Shown here in pieces: positions 1 through 5,183 of a DNA stretch of 5,613 bases (position 1 is its first letter; every line of letters begins with the position of its first letter). The notes beneath the pieces are model-generated. The model ran no database searches, was not told the DNA's origin, and worked only from the letters and a program-made list of their open reading frames with translations. The position numbers and the translations under genes are program-made. This DNA comes from Thermoleophilia bacterium. Lineage in GTDB: Bacteria > Actinomycetota > Thermoleophilia > Gaiellales > Gaiellaceae. Where the stretch lies: positions 1 to 5,613 of the forward strand of contig JAICVP010000142.1 in the NCBI GenBank assembly GCA_025935275.1, given 5' to 3'.

Positions 1-1
1 C

Positions 2-685
2 TTCCGCGTCGCCGACGGGGCCGCGCTCGACTTCTGGGCCGACCGCCTCGGCTCCGAGGGCATCGAGACCCGGCGCGACGGGGACTCGCTCTTGTTCGAG
101 GATCCCGAGGGCCTCGGGCTCGAGCTCCGCGCCGTCGAGACGCCCGACAAGCCGCTCGTCGCGCTCAGCCCGGACATTCCGCCCGAGGTCGCCATCCAGG
201 GCTTCGACGAGGTGCGCGCCTTCACTCGAGAACCCGACCGCAGCCGAGGCTTCCTCGAGGACGTGCTCGGCTTCGAGGCGCGTGAGGGCGACGGCTGGGA
301 GGTACGTGGCGCGAACCGCGGCGGACAGTACGTCTACGACTCCGCGGAGAGTCTCGGCACCCCGGGCGCGGGCACCGTCCACCACGTGGCGTTCGCGTCG
401 CTCATGGACGACCACGAGGGCTGGCAGCAGCGCGTCGCCGAGGCAGGCGCCCACCCCACTCCGGTCATCGACCGGTTCTACTTCCGCTCCATCTACTTCC
501 GCGAGCCGAGCGGCGTTCTGTTCGAGATCGCCACGATCGGCCCCGGATTCGACTCCGACGAGCCCAAGGAGACGCTCGGCGAGGCCCTCTCGCTCCCGCC
601 CGCGTTCGAACACCTGCGCGAGCAGATCGAGCCGCGGCTGACGCCGATCTCCAACCCCCGGAAGCCGGCGGAGGTCTCGGGATGA
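2..685 (+). CDS. Ring-cleaving dioxygenase, VOC/glyoxalase superfamily (PcpA/MhqO type), 5' truncated by window edge
   Basis: The frame is open from the first bases of the window, so the true start lies upstream; 227 residues are visible. Families of this type run to about 310-320 residues, so roughly 85-95 N-terminal residues are missing. The visible part covers the end of the first VOC module (to about residue 50) and the whole second module (about 64-180). Family-typical strings are GTVHHVAF (124-131), PVIDRFYFRSIYFREP (154-169) and FEIATIGPGF (174-183), followed by a short C-terminal tail. In PcpA the Fe(II) ligands are an N-terminal His, the His of the VHH motif and the Glu of the FEIA motif. 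The last two are present here (H127 or H128, and E175); the first would be off-window. The expected role is cytoplasmic, Fe-dependent, O2-driven opening of hydroquinone- or catechol-like rings; the substrate cannot be read from sequence. The gene ends in an ATGA overlap with the next dioxygenase gene, implying co-translation. A TTG at 92 is in frame but is not a credible start, because coding similarity continues upstream of it. Confidence 0.9.
   Translation, partial: FRVADGAALDFWADRLGSEGIETRRDGDSLLFEDPEGLGLELRAVETPDKPLVALSPDIPPEVAIQGFDEVRAFTREPDRSRGFLEDVLGFEAREGDGWEVRGANRGGQYVYDSAESLGTPGAGTVHHVAFASLMDDHEGWQQRVAEAGAHPTPVIDRFYFRSIYFREPSGVLFEIATIGPGFDSDEPKETLGEALSLPPAFEHLREQIEPRLTPISNPRKPAEVSG
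670..675 (+). promoter_or_regulatory. Strong Shine-Dalgarno of the catE-like gene
   Basis: GGAGGT lies 6 nt before the ATG at 682, inside the end of the upstream gene. It is close to a perfect anti-SD match and fixes the start of the downstream dioxygenase. It shows that the overlapping gene can recruit its own ribosomes as well as being coupled to the upstream gene. Confidence 0.75.
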
Positions 686-1542
686 CCCAGGTCGAGACCG
701 AGACCGCAAAGCTCGCGCCGGAGACCCGCCTCGGCGCGGTCGAGCTGACCGTGACCGACCTCGGCCGGTCGGTGCCCTTCTACCAGGAGGCGATCGGGCT
801 GCAGCTGCACCGGAGCGAGGATGGGAAGGCCGTCCTCGGGGCCCGCGGCGAGGACCTGCTCGTGCTCGTCGAGGAGCCCGAGGCCAAGACGGCCGGGCGG
901 CACGCGGGCCTCTACCACTTCGCACTCCTCCACCCCTCGCGGCCCGAGCTGGCCCGCGCCGCCCTGCGCCTCGGGGCGTCGCAGACGCCGATTCAGGGCG
1001 CGTCCGACCACGGGATCTCGGAGGCGATCTACCTCCCCGATCCCGACGGCAACGGCATCGAGCTCGCCTCCGACCGGCCGAAGGAGGAGTGGCCCGATCT
1101 CTCCGTCATGAGCGGCGGCCCCGATCCACTCGACCTCGGCGCGCTGCTCGAATCGGTGGCCGACGAAGAGCCGCAGCCCGCGCATCCGGCTACGACCGTG
1201 GGCCATCTCCACCTGCACGTGGGCGACCTGGATGCAGCGAAGCGCTTCTACGTCGACGTCGTGGGCTTCGACGTCATGACCTACCTCCCGAGCGCAGTGT
1301 TCGTCGCTGCCGGCGGCTACCACCACCACGTCGGCTTCAACACGTGGCGAGGGCCGGGGGTGCCGCCCGCCCCGGAAGGCACCGTCGGCCTGCGTCATTT
1401 CACCGTCGTTCTGCGCGACGAGGCCGAGCTCGCCGCCCTTCGCGGGCGCGCGCAGGCGGCAGGCACGGACGTCGAGGAGACGCCCGAGGGGCCGGTCCTC
1501 CGGGATCCCTCCGGGAACGCGCTTCTCTTCCGGACGGCCTAG
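682..1542 (+). CDS. catE: CatE-like catechol 2,3-dioxygenase, two VOC modules
   Basis: The 286-residue product matches the size and motif order of Bacillus subtilis CatE (285 residues), an Fe-dependent extradiol dioxygenase that opens catechol. The N-terminal VOC module (about 17-132) carries GLYHFALLHPSR (76-87), the DHGISEAIYLPDPDGNGIE stretch (109-127) and D131-R-P. A linker (about 133-170) follows. The C-terminal module (about 172-285) carries VGHLHLHVGDLDAAKRFY (173-190) and GYHHHVGFNTW (212-222). The last strand of the C-terminal module reads DPSGNALLF, so it lacks the Glu that typical type I extradiol enzymes use there; E127 of the N-terminal module may serve instead. The start is set by the GGAGGT SD and the 4-bp overlap with the preceding dioxygenase gene. 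The pairing suggests a cytoplasmic aromatic degradation or quinone-detoxification operon. No regulator gene is visible in the window. The stop codon overlaps that of the convergent comB gene. Membership of the family is firm; catechol as the substrate is inferred. Confidence 0.88.
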   Translation: MTQVETETAKLAPETRLGAVELTVTDLGRSVPFYQEAIGLQLHRSEDGKAVLGARGEDLLVLVEEPEAKTAGRHAGLYHFALLHPSRPELARAALRLGASQTPIQGASDHGISEAIYLPDPDGNGIELASDRPKEEWPDLSVMSGGPDPLDLGALLESVADEEPQPAHPATTVGHLHLHVGDLDAAKRFYVDVVGFDVMTYLPSAVFVAAGGYHHHVGFNTWRGPGVPPAPEGTVGLRHFTVVLRDEAELAALRGRAQAAGTDVEETPEGPVLRDPSGNALLFRTA

Positions 1543-2222
1543 ACGACCAGGCGCGCTGCCGTCCCGCGCATCCCCGCGAATCGGGGTACGATCGCCGTGA
1601 CGCTCTCGCGGGCGCACCAGACGAGGTCTTCCTCGGCCACGGTCTCCTCCAGCCGGCGGATCGTGCGGAACGCTTCCTCGGCGTTGGCATGGGACGCTGC
1701 GAGCTCGAGTGCCCGCTGCGCCCCGTCCGTCGGGTCACCCCCGATGAGCGCAGCTATCCGCCCCGCGCAGTAGGCGTCGTCCTCGCAGGGGCCGCCGCGA
1801 AAGCCGGCGCAGACGACCTCCACGTCCTCGCCCCGCCCGCGCGCCGCGGCCGCAACCGCATCGAGGTTCAGCATGCTGCCGACGAGGACGAGGTCGCAGT
1901 TCGCCGCCGCCCCCACCACCGCGCGGGTGCCGTTGGTCGTCGTCAGGACGACCTCTTGCGCGCGCGGGGCGAGGTACTCGAGCGGCGAGTTACCGAGGTC
2001 GAAGCCGGGCAGCGGCTCGCCGCCGCGCTCTCCGCCGAGCACCGCGTCGCCGAGTTCCTCCTTGAGCGTCTCGGCTTCGTCGACCTCCGCGCAGCAGTAC
2101 ACGGTGCGGTAGCCGGCGTCGAGGGCCTGGACGATCGTGGACGTGGCTCGGAGCACGTCGACCACGATTCCGGTGGGAACGCGGGCCGCCTCCCCCGGTG
2201 TAAAGGCGACGTGGACGCGCAT
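1539..2222 (-). CDS. comB: 2-phosphosulfolactate phosphatase (ComB family)
   Basis: The 227-residue product has the ComB signature set: DVLRATST (22-29), a GGERGGEPLPGFDLGNSP block (63-80), TTTNGTR (94-100) and CAGFRGGPCEDDAYCAG (138-154), with acidic residues E147-D149 likely near the Mg2+ site. ComB hydrolyses 2-phosphosulfolactate to sulfolactate and phosphate (EC 3.1.3.71). This is the second step of the PEP/sulfite route to coenzyme M in methanogens, and is used in some bacteria to make sulfolactate. No ComA (phosphosulfolactate synthase) gene is in the window, so the pathway is not shown here. I chose the ATG at 2222 over an in-frame TTG at 2246. The ATG begins the family-like MRVHVAFTP, and a TAACGT -10-like hexamer ends exactly 7 nt upstream of it, as expected for a leaderless mRNA. 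No Shine-Dalgarno is visible. The gene is divergent from the rhomboid gene and convergent with the catE-like gene. It has no membrane segment or signal peptide and is likely cytoplasmic. Confidence 0.9.
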   Translation of the reverse strand: MRVHVAFTPGEAARVPTGIVVDVLRATSTIVQALDAGYRTVYCCAEVDEAETLKEELGDAVLGGERGGEPLPGFDLGNSPLEYLAPRAQEVVLTTTNGTRAVVGAAANCDLVLVGSMLNLDAVAAAARGRGEDVEVVCAGFRGGPCEDDAYCAGRIAALIGGDPTDGAQRALELAASHANAEEAFRTIRRLEETVAEEDLVWCARESVTAIVPRFAGMRGTAARLVV

Positions 2223-2229
2223 CGAGCGG

Positions 2230-2235
2230 ACGTTA
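2230..2235 (-). promoter_or_regulatory. Putative -10 element of comB (leaderless)
   Basis: On the minus strand the hexamer TAACGT fits the actinobacterial TANNNT -10 consensus. Seven nt separate it from the ATG at 2222, which would put the transcription start at or within a base of the start codon. The region has no visible SD, which agrees with leaderless translation. The -35 position shows only a weak match. Confidence 0.5.
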
Positions 2236-2252
2236 CCGGGTAGCAACGCGGC

Positions 2253-2258
2253 TACGAT
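2253..2258 (+). promoter_or_regulatory. Putative -10 element of the rhomboid gene (leaderless)
   Basis: TACGAT fits TANNNT and is separated by 7 nt from the ATG at 2266, the same geometry as the opposing comB promoter. No SD precedes the ATG. A 17-nt gap separates this hexamer from the comB -10, so each lies where the other promoter's -35 would be. A 5-bp dyad (GTAGC 2240-2244 / GCTAC 2251-2255) overlaps this hexamer and could be part of an operator, but it is short enough to be chance. Confidence 0.5.
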
Positions 2259-2265
2259 TGCGCCG

Positions 2266-3132
2266 ATGGCCGCACCCGAGCAGACGCAGACGATGGTCTG
2301 CTACCGGCATCCGTCGAACGAGACGGCGATCACCTGCTCGAACTGCGGCCGGCCGATCTGCACCGAGTGCATGGTGTTCGCGTCCGTCGGGATCAAGTGC
2401 CCGGAGTGTGCGGGGCTCCCGACCGGAGCGAAGAAAGCAGCCGTCAGGGCGCGCTCGTACACCAGTGTCGGGACCGACTTCATCGTCACGAAGGTGCTGA
2501 TCGGGCTCAACGTCCTGGTCTTCCTCGCGCAGGTGGTCCAGTCGGGGAGCTTCACCCAGCCCTTCAGCGAGATCTTCTTCCGAGGGGCCCTCGCCGCACC
2601 GCCGATCGCCCAGGGCGACCAGTGGTACCGGCTCGTCACGTGCGCGTTCCTGCACGGAAGCGTGCTGCACATCTTCTTCAACATGCTCATGCTCTGGTGG
2701 TTCGGCCGACCGCTCGAGCATCTGCTCGGCCGTGGGCGCTTCCTCGCGATCTACGTAATCTCGATCCTGGCGGGGTCCGCCGGGGCGCTCCTGATCAACC
2801 CGACCACGTTCACCGTCGGCGCCTCGGGCGCGGTGTTCGGGATTCTGGGCGCCGGCCTCGTCCTCGAGCGGAACAACATCAACGTGTTCGGCGGCTCGGC
2901 CCTGATCATCGTGATCCTGAACCTGGCGCTCAGCTTCACGCTCAACAGTGTCTCGATCGGCGGCCACGTCGGCGGGCTCGTCGGCGGCGCGCTCTGCATC
3001 CTCGTCCTCTCGGGCTTCGGCCGCGGCCACGCGGTCTACGGCCGCTTCAATTTCGTCGCTGCCGCGGGACTCCTCGCGGTCGCCGTCGGCAGTCTCCTCG
3101 TCGCCTACTTCCAGGTGCGCGGCTATGCCTGA
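2266..3132 (+). CDS. Rhomboid-family intramembrane serine protease with N-terminal zinc finger
   Basis: The 288-residue membrane protein starts with a Cys/His zinc-binding module: C12-x2-H15, C24-x2-C27, C32-x2-C35 and C45-x2-C48. This B-box-like arrangement is common at the N-terminus of actinobacterial rhomboids. A basic linker (56-63) leads to the rhomboid core. Its hallmarks are W120-Y-R in the L1 loop region, H135-x3-N139 (oxyanion-hole type), the catalytic Ser in GASG (S187) and the catalytic His in GGHVGG (H234). Approximate membrane segments are 72-92, 132-148, 156-176, 184-200, 207-226, 233-250 and 262-281, which gives the 6+1 topology. All catalytic residues are intact, so it should cleave transmembrane substrates within the membrane; the substrate is unknown. 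The ATG at 2266 is preferred over an upstream in-frame ATG at 2137. That upstream stretch is low-complexity, antisense to comB and outside the conserved region, and a -10-like hexamer sits 7 nt before 2266. The end overlaps the PLD gene by 8 bp. Confidence 0.93.
   Translation: MAAPEQTQTMVCYRHPSNETAITCSNCGRPICTECMVFASVGIKCPECAGLPTGAKKAAVRARSYTSVGTDFIVTKVLIGLNVLVFLAQVVQSGSFTQPFSEIFFRGALAAPPIAQGDQWYRLVTCAFLHGSVLHIFFNMLMLWWFGRPLEHLLGRGRFLAIYVISILAGSAGALLINPTTFTVGASGAVFGILGAGLVLERNNINVFGGSALIIVILNLALSFTLNSVSIGGHVGGLVGGALCILVLSGFGRGHAVYGRFNFVAAAGLLAVAVGSLLVAYFQVRGYA
3113..3117 (+). promoter_or_regulatory. Weak Shine-Dalgarno of the PLD gene
   Basis: AGGTG lies 7 nt upstream of the ATG at 3125, within the last codons of the rhomboid gene. 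It supports this start and an independent re-initiation site next to the rhomboid stop codon. Confidence 0.45.
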
Positions 3133-4171
3133 CATCGAGATCCGAACTCTGCGGGACCGGGGCCAGACCGCGCTCGAGATCGCGGAGTACGCGGCCGACT
3201 TCCTCGCCAAGGCCGAGAAGTCGCTCGACCTCGCTCTCTACGACTTCGACCTCGAGCAGGAGACCGCGAAGCTGGTGGCGACCGCGCTCCTCGACGCGCA
3301 GAGCCGGGGCGTGCAGGTGCGCCTCGCCTTCAACGTCGACAACGACAAGCCGATCCCCGAGCCGGCTCCGCCGCATGCCGACCCGAGCCTGCTCGACAAC
3401 CTCGAGGTACCCACGAAGCGGATCCTGGGCGTTCCCGACCTCATGCACCACAAGTACGTCGTCCGGGACGGAGCGGACGTCTGGACCGGCTCCACGAACT
3501 GGAGCGACGACTCCTGGAGCCGTGAGGAGAACGTCATCGTGGTCGTCCGCTCGGAGGAGCTCGCAGCGCGCTACACGGAGGACTTCGAGCAGCTCTGGAC
3601 GACGGAGAGCGTCGAGCAGTCCGGCTTCGTCGAGCCGAATCCGATCCACGTCGGCGACGCGAAGGTGCGTGCATGGTTCTCACCGGGGCACGGCGAGGCC
3701 CTCGCGACGCGGATCGCTCACCGGATCGCCAAGTCGCGGACGCGCATCCGGATCTGCTCGCCGGTCATGACCTCGGGGCCGGTGCTCGGCGCGCTCGCGG
3801 AGGCGGTCTCGGACGGGAAATGCGACGTGGCCGGCGTCGTCGACGCGACGCAGATGAAGGGCGTCTTCCACCAGTGGCAGCTGAACGGGAACTCGGAATG
3901 GAAGATGCCCGCGATCCGCCGCATCTTCGCGAACGGGCGCTTCACCGGAAAGAACTCGATGCCCTACGGCCAGGGCGACGTGCACGACTTCATGCACGCC
4001 AAGGTCGTCGTCGCAGACGACTATCTCTTCACCGGGAGCTACAACCTCTCCCACTCGGGCGAGCGGAACGCCGAAAACGTCCTCGAGGTCGAAGATGCCG
4101 CGTTGGCCGATCAACTGGCGTCATTCGTGGACGAGATCCACGCGCTCTATCCGCCCGCCCCAATTCCTTAA
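3125..4171 (+). CDS. Phospholipase D-superfamily protein with two HKD motifs
   Basis: The 348-residue product has two PLD modules, each with a complete HxK(x)4D motif followed by the GSxN and E/N elements. In the first module these are H108-x-K110-x4-D115, then GSTN (122-125) and E135-N136. In the second they are H291-x-K293-x4-D298, then GSYN (304-307) and E317-N318. The two histidines would form one active site that works through a phosphohistidine intermediate on a phosphodiester. The family includes phospholipases, cardiolipin and phosphatidylserine synthases and nucleases, and the sequence does not decide between them. No signal peptide or membrane segment is visible, so it is probably cytoplasmic or peripheral to the membrane. 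The start at 3125 (MPDIEIRTL) is preferred because earlier in-frame sequence (from 2948) is the Ser/Ala-rich shadow of the rhomboid gene, and an AGGTG precedes it. The 8-bp overlap with the rhomboid gene implies co-transcription and probable translational coupling. The gene ends with TAA just before an AT-rich gap. Confidence 0.88.
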   Translation: MPDIEIRTLRDRGQTALEIAEYAADFLAKAEKSLDLALYDFDLEQETAKLVATALLDAQSRGVQVRLAFNVDNDKPIPEPAPPHADPSLLDNLEVPTKRILGVPDLMHHKYVVRDGADVWTGSTNWSDDSWSREENVIVVVRSEELAARYTEDFEQLWTTESVEQSGFVEPNPIHVGDAKVRAWFSPGHGEALATRIAHRIAKSRTRIRICSPVMTSGPVLGALAEAVSDGKCDVAGVVDATQMKGVFHQWQLNGNSEWKMPAIRRIFANGRFTGKNSMPYGQGDVHDFMHAKVVVADDYLFTGSYNLSHSGERNAENVLEVEDAALADQLASFVDEIHALYPPAPIP

Positions 4172-4200
4172 GAGAGCTTTTACACGTGGCTCAAATGAGG

Positions 4201-4216
4201 GAAAAGGATTCTTTTC
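4201..4216. repeat. Small inverted repeat in the PLD-GH26 gap
   Basis: GAAAAG (4201-4206) and CTTTTC (4211-4216) are perfect inverted arms around a 4-nt loop, extendable by two G-U pairs. The stem is A/T-rich and weak and no clean T tract follows, so it is at best a marginal terminator for the rhomboid-PLD transcript or a protein-binding dyad. Confidence 0.3.
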
Positions 4217-4217
4217 T

Positions 4218-4223
4218 TACGGT
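4218..4223 (+). promoter_or_regulatory. Possible -10 element of the GH26-like gene
   Basis: TACGGT fits TANNNT and lies 15 nt before the ATG, in an AT-rich stretch (29 of 67 bases G/C across 4172-4238) that contrasts with the surrounding DNA. Transcription would start near 4230, giving a leader of about 9 nt. I see no convincing -35 element. The overlapping GATAAA at 4225-4230 is an alternative. Confidence 0.25.
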
Positions 4224-4228
4224 CGATA

Positions 4229-4256
4229 AACGAGAAGCATGCGAAAGCTTCTCGTT
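4229..4256 (+). repeat. Perfect 10-bp hairpin with the start codon in its loop
   Basis: AACGAGAAGC (4229-4238) and GCTTCTCGTT (4247-4256) are exact reverse complements around the 8-nt loop ATGCGAAA, whose first three bases are the start codon of the GH26-like gene. The only SD-like bases (GAGAAG, 4232-4237) fall in the left arm and would be paired in the mRNA. The repeat is directly visible; a regulatory role is inferred. Confidence 0.6.
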
Positions 4257-5183
4257 CTTGCCGCCCTAGCAGCGCTCCTCATTCCGGCCGAAGCAGGCGC
4301 CTCCATCCTCCTAGGTGTCGAAGGCTCGAAGTCGCGGTTCAATGACCTGACGAACCAGGCCACGGACGTCAACCTGGACTTCATCACGTGGGGCGTGCAC
4401 AAGCAGACTTACATGGACAACACGCTCGCGGCCGCAAAGCCGATTCCGGCACTCTCGTTCGGGACGGTGAACAAGTACGGGAACGAAGCGATCACTCCGG
4501 CCCAGATCGCGAACGGGAAGGGCGACCGAGTCCTGATCGACATCGCCCAGGCACTGGACCGTTTCGGAAACTTCGCCTACGTCCGGCCCTACGCCGAGAT
4601 GAACGGGCACTGGAACCCCTACTGCGCGTACAACTCGAACGGGTCGTACCGCGGCGCGTCTCATTCGACGAAGAGCTTCCGCCGGGCCTTCCGCCGCACC
4701 TACCTGATCGTCCATGGGGGCTCGGTCACCAACATCAACGCGAAGCTCGTCGCGTCGCGCATGCCGAAGCTCGACCGCACGAAGAACCTTCCGACGAACG
4801 ACGTCAAGGTCATCTGGAACCCGCAGGGGTTCGGGAGCCCGGACCTCAAGGGGAACAGCGCCGACGCGTACTACCCCGGCGATAACTACGTGGACGTCGT
4901 CGCGAACGATCTCTACGACTACGGGCGCGGCGTCGAATGGGCGGCCAACCTCGACCTCTACCGCGCGCATACGGGCAAGCCGTACGCGATCGGCGAGTGG
5001 GGGCTCGGCCCGGGGATCGACCATCCGGACTTCGTCCAGAAGATGGCCAACTTCGTCGCCAGCCACGCGCGGGTCAAGATGATCATCTACTACCGCAGCC
5101 AGAACGGCTCGACGTTCGACCTGAGTTCCAAGCCGAAGTCCCGCGCCGCCTACAAGCGCTACATCCTCCCGCTGGCTAACTGA
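4239..5183 (+). CDS. Secreted glycoside hydrolase, family 26-like (beta-mannanase type)
   Basis: The 314-residue product begins with a typical Sec signal peptide: RK at 2-3, a hydrophobic core (4-15), and a probable signal peptidase I site after AGA (19-21). The mature part is a single predicted TIM-barrel hydrolase domain. Y118-A-E120-M-N-G-H-W is the GH26 acid/base motif, with E120 as proton donor. YYPGDNYVDVVANDLYDYG (211-229) is the usual GH26 beta-strand block, and GEWG (252-255) supplies E253 as probable nucleophile. GH26 enzymes cleave beta-1,4-mannan or mixed beta-glucans; the substrate cannot be assigned here. No carbohydrate-binding module or cell-wall anchor is seen, so it is probably released or loosely held outside the membrane. 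The start ATG at 4239 immediately gives the signal peptide and no upstream in-frame alternative is plausible, but the SD is weak and the ATG lies in a hairpin loop. The 3' end overlaps the convergent ppdK gene by 8 bp. A non-mannanase activity is possible. Confidence 0.82.
   Translation: MRKLLVLAALAALLIPAEAGASILLGVEGSKSRFNDLTNQATDVNLDFITWGVHKQTYMDNTLAAAKPIPALSFGTVNKYGNEAITPAQIANGKGDRVLIDIAQALDRFGNFAYVRPYAEMNGHWNPYCAYNSNGSYRGASHSTKSFRRAFRRTYLIVHGGSVTNINAKLVASRMPKLDRTKNLPTNDVKVIWNPQGFGSPDLKGNSADAYYPGDNYVDVVANDLYDYGRGVEWAANLDLYRAHTGKPYAIGEWGLGPGIDHPDFVQKMANFVASHARVKMIIYYRSQNGSTFDLSSKPKSRAAYKRYILPLAN

Noticed and set aside
493..1617. Long minus-strand open frame (374 codons) opposite the two dioxygenase genes
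   Set aside because: It is the antisense of strongly family-like coding sequence; its translation is Arg/Gly/Glu-rich low-complexity text with no recognisable domain, as expected in G+C-rich DNA.
2223..2246. Earlier TTG start for comB at 2246
   Set aside because: It adds eight residues not typical of the family, has no SD, and would place the start codon upstream of the likely -10 hexamer.
2137..2265. Upstream start of the rhomboid frame
   Set aside because: The 43 extra residues are antisense to comB and not conserved-looking; the zinc finger begins right after the ATG at 2266.
2233..3210. Minus-strand open frame of 325 codons opposite the rhomboid gene
   Set aside because: It is highly charged with no hydrophobic core or motifs. 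It is the shadow of a clear membrane protein gene and overlaps the divergent promoter region.
2367..3770. Plus-strand frame of 467 codons running through the rhomboid and PLD genes
   Set aside because: It is Arg/Pro/Ser-rich with no domain and is out of frame with two well-supported genes.
4183..4188. CACGTG palindrome as a specific regulator site
   Set aside because: A 6-bp palindrome is expected by chance and no matching regulator is encoded in the window.
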